NCBI GenBank assembly: GCA_021790195.1
Contig: JAJYIF010000034.1
Coordinates: 1 to 34,396 of the forward strand
Direction of reading: 5' to 3'
Source of the DNA: Nitrospirota bacterium
GTDB taxonomy: Bacteria > Nitrospirota > Thermodesulfovibrionia > Thermodesulfovibrionales > UBA9159
Length of the DNA stretch: 34,396 nt
Shown in pieces: positions 32,703-34,396 of the stretch. The translations under genes were made by a program, and so were the position numbers. The notes under the pieces were generated by a model. It saw nothing but the letters and a program-made list of their open reading frames with translations, ran no database searches and was not told the origin of the DNA. The first letter of the stretch is position 1; every line of letters starts with the position of its first letter.

Positions 32703-33181
32703 TTGAATCCGAAGAAAGAGAGATCGAGGGTGAAGACGTAGAGTTCGTTGAGGCGGAGTTCGTAAACGTCAGACAGAGCAGCGTGAGGGCCATCGAGGGC
32801 GGACATGTGGAGCTCCAGCAGGTCGGCGCCCTGAGCGTTGACGGCGAAAGGATCGAGGCCACGCAGAGCGCGGCCGCCATTGTTCGCGGGAGCGATGTCA
32901 ATCTTCAGCAGAGTATGAGCTTGATGACCGCCGGAAACAACACGAGTCTGAATTACTCCTGTACGCCGGTTTCGATTTCAAAAGAAGCCGAGGTGAACCG
33001 TAGTGCCGCGGGAGTCATTGTCGCGAGGGACGTTAAGGCCGAGAATTCTTCAGCTCTCATGGTCATCGCCAACAGAGTGGAAGGGGACCTGACCACGCTT
33101 TTGGACTGGCGTTCTGCGCTGGCCCTCGGCGCAGTGATAGGGGGGACCCTTGGGTTCCTTTCACTTTTCAGGAAAAGATGA
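32699..33181 (+). CDS. Repeat protein with C-terminal membrane anchor
   Basis: A 160-residue protein coupled to valS by an ATGA overlap. Residues 10-120 consist of short β-type repeats alternating V.. and Q/N-rich turns (VEFVEAEFVNVRQSSVRAIE, VELQQVGALSVDGERIEATQ), suggesting a small β-helix or solenoid. The C-terminus has one hydrophobic segment (ALALGAVIGGTLGFLSLF) followed by RKR, a tail-anchor layout. No signal peptide. I do not recognise the family. The function is unknown, and the link to valS may be only transcriptional. Confidence 0.75.
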   Translation: MIESEEREIEGEDVEFVEAEFVNVRQSSVRAIEGGHVELQQVGALSVDGERIEATQSAAAIVRGSDVNLQQSMSLMTAGNNTSLNYSCTPVSISKEAEVNRSAAGVIVARDVKAENSSALMVIANRVEGDLTTLLDWRSALALGAVIGGTLGFLSLFRKR

Positions 33182-33248
33182 GTATTATTGCGGGAGGCCG
33201 GCAGCCCGGCTTCTGACGCCGGGAGATCCGCAAATTCCGGATAATTAG

Positions 33249-34082
33249 ATGCAAATCCCATTTTCCGTAAGAAATTTTCTGCGTCTGGCCCTCGAAGAGG
33301 ACATAGGCAGCTGTGACCTTACGACCACACTCCTTATTCCGGAAAACCAGAAGTCGAGGGCGTTGGTGGTGGCAAAGGAGAACTTTATTGTCGCAGGCAT
33401 GCCCTTTGTGCAGGAGGTGTTCAATATCGTGGATACAAAGACCGAATTCAGGGTCTTCTTCGACGACGGCTCAAGGGTCAGAAAGGGCGATATGATGGCT
33501 GAGATCCACGGCAGCACGAGGACCCTGCTTTCCTGTGAGCGGGTGGGGCTCAATGTGTTGCAGAGACTTTCGGGCGTTGCCACTCTCACGAACGCGTTTG
33601 TGGAGCAGGTCAGGGGCACGCGCGCAAGGATCGTGGACACCCGGAAGACGACTCCCTGCATGAGGTTCATGGAAAAATATGCCGTGAAAATCGGCGGCGG
33701 CAGCAATCACAGGTCCGGCCTCTATGACGGAGTATTGATAAAGGACAACCACATCGAGGCCGCTGGCGGCATAAAGGAGGCGGTCACTGCCGCAAGATGT
33801 ACGCATCATCTCTCAAAGATAGAGGTTGAGGTCGAGAGCCTGCGCGACCTTAAGGAAGCCCTCTCCGTAGGAGCGGATGTCGTGATGCTGGACAATATGT
33901 CCGTTAAGGACATGAAGGAAGCGGTCGCTATGGTGAAGGGTAAGGCCCTGATCGAGGCCTCGGGAAACATGACGCTTAAGAGGGTCCGAGAGGTGGCCGA
34001 GACAGGTGTCGATATTATTTCCGTCGGGGCCCTTACGCATTCCGCGCCGGCAGTCGATATCAGCATGAAGATCGTAAGATAA
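33249..34082 (+). CDS. nadC: Nicotinate-nucleotide pyrophosphorylase (quinolinate phosphoribosyltransferase)
   Basis: NadC converts quinolinate and PRPP to nicotinate mononucleotide in NAD synthesis. The 277-residue protein has the N-terminal EEDIGSCDLTT, the barrel motifs RIVDTRKTTPCMR, the PRPP/quinolinate loop KIGGGSNHRSGLYDGVLIKD followed by NH, EVEVESL, VVMLDNMS, and ASGNMTL. All family landmarks are present. It follows the repeat-protein gene by 67 bp on the same strand. No clear ribosome site stronger than a weak GGATAATTAG is seen before the ATG, which is nonetheless at the family start. Confidence 0.95.
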   Translation: MQIPFSVRNFLRLALEEDIGSCDLTTTLLIPENQKSRALVVAKENFIVAGMPFVQEVFNIVDTKTEFRVFFDDGSRVRKGDMMAEIHGSTRTLLSCERVGLNVLQRLSGVATLTNAFVEQVRGTRARIVDTRKTTPCMRFMEKYAVKIGGGSNHRSGLYDGVLIKDNHIEAAGGIKEAVTAARCTHHLSKIEVEVESLRDLKEALSVGADVVMLDNMSVKDMKEAVAMVKGKALIEASGNMTLKRVREVAETGVDIISVGALTHSAPAVDISMKIVR

Positions 34083-34182
34083 GTTTTTTTTCTTGGTACG
34101 CTCTCAAATCTCCTAGTAATAACTTTCCCCCGAATTATGTTGCAAAAATGGCCTAAAATCAAACAAATACAACTGATTCTTA

Positions 34183-34212
34183 TTGACACTCGCCATTTTG
34201 GAGACATATAAT
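34183..34212 (+). promoter_or_regulatory. Strong σ70-type promoter ahead of the IS630-like gene
   Basis: Consensus TTGACA (34183-34188) and TATAAT (34207-34212) with an 18-bp spacer. It overlaps an 8-bp inverted repeat AAAATGGC (34145-34152)/GCCATTTT (34192-34199). Only a 10-codon frame and the transposase start lie downstream. Confidence 0.6.
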
Positions 34213-34292
34213 GCTGCAAAGATTGAAGAAAGATAAAAAACAATGTTATAGCCAATGAAAAATAAGAAGATACTAATCAGTTCATAAGTAAG

Positions 34293-34317
34293 GCCTCATT
34301 ATGGTATACTATGAGGC
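34293..34317 (+). repeat. Palindrome containing a -10 box before the transposase start
   Basis: GCCTCAT and ATGAGGC pair around TATGGTATACT, which contains TATACT 10 nt before the ATG. It may be a promoter with an operator or part of the insertion-sequence end. Confidence 0.45.
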
Positions 34318-34396
34318 ATGAGAGAAACAGACGGAAGAAAGCTCAAGCATGATGTTTTGGAAGCACTTCGGATAAGGGCAGTTCAGCAGATAGAAG
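34318..34396 (+). CDS. IS630-family transposase, N-terminus (runs off the window)
   Basis: The 26 visible codons read MRETDGRKLKHDVLEALRIR and then AVQQIE, which matches the start of IS630-family transposases (helical region leading into an HTH). The rest lies beyond the window edge, so the DDE residues cannot be checked. The start is set by the ATG after the palindrome; no Shine-Dalgarno is evident. Confidence 0.6.
   Translation, partial: MRETDGRKLKHDVLEALRIRAVQQIE

Noticed and set aside
1-34396. CRISPR array or tRNA/rRNA genes
   Set aside because: No direct-repeat/spacer series and no recognisable cloverleaf or rRNA sequence was seen by eye; a search with tRNAscan-SE or a CRISPR finder would settle this.

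Overview
The window looks like a chromosomal segment of a free-living bacterium, most likely Nitrospirota (Thermodesulfovibrio-like). This placement is an inference from the style of the housekeeping genes (an RNase G/E with a charged tail, a proline-tRNA ligase of the compact archaeal/eukaryotic-like type, greA-pyrK-pyrD clustering) and not a measured phylogeny.

Layout. (1) 1-625: an IS200/IS605-type insertion sequence bounded by two identical 20-bp hairpins, abutting the 3' end of cas4. (2) 625-2825 and 14858-19935, all on the minus strand: a type I-C-like CRISPR-Cas operon, in transcription order cas3 HD relic, cas5, cas8c, cas7, cas3, four-helix-bundle gene, cas4. No cas1, cas2 or CRISPR array lies in the window. 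(3) 2826-14857: a 12,032-bp IS21-family-like element inserted in cas3. It has related multi-repeat ends and a 5-bp target duplication (gcaca), and removing it together with one duplication copy restores a 741-codon cas3 in frame. Besides istA/istB it carries about 9.5 kb of passenger DNA: a toxin-antitoxin module (the toxin itself broken by a 93-bp MITE-like insertion), an XRE regulator, a leader with a terminator, a run of two predicted lipoproteins and further envelope proteins, a membrane protein, and a MerR-like regulator with matching palindromes at its own promoter and just upstream of istA. (4) 20045-21150: an outer-membrane-type protein gene and an OmpA-like pseudogene with an internal deletion. 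(5) 21217-34082: conserved core genes: a small conserved-looking gene, RNase G/E, proS, greA, pyrK, pyrD, a SAM hydrolase-type protein, an FmdB zinc ribbon, a response regulator, valS, a membrane-anchored repeat protein, nadC. (6) 34318-end: the start of a probable IS630-family transposase.

How the parts work together. The Cas proteins would form the Cascade (Cas5 processing crRNA, Cas7 backbone, Cas8c large subunit) that recruits Cas3. The insertion separates the HD nuclease plus first helicase lobe from the second helicase lobe, so interference is probably inactive. The most notable object is the IS21-like transposon: its transposase genes sit at one end, its other end lies beyond a large passenger block, and a transposon-borne regulator appears to link its own expression to that of the transposase.
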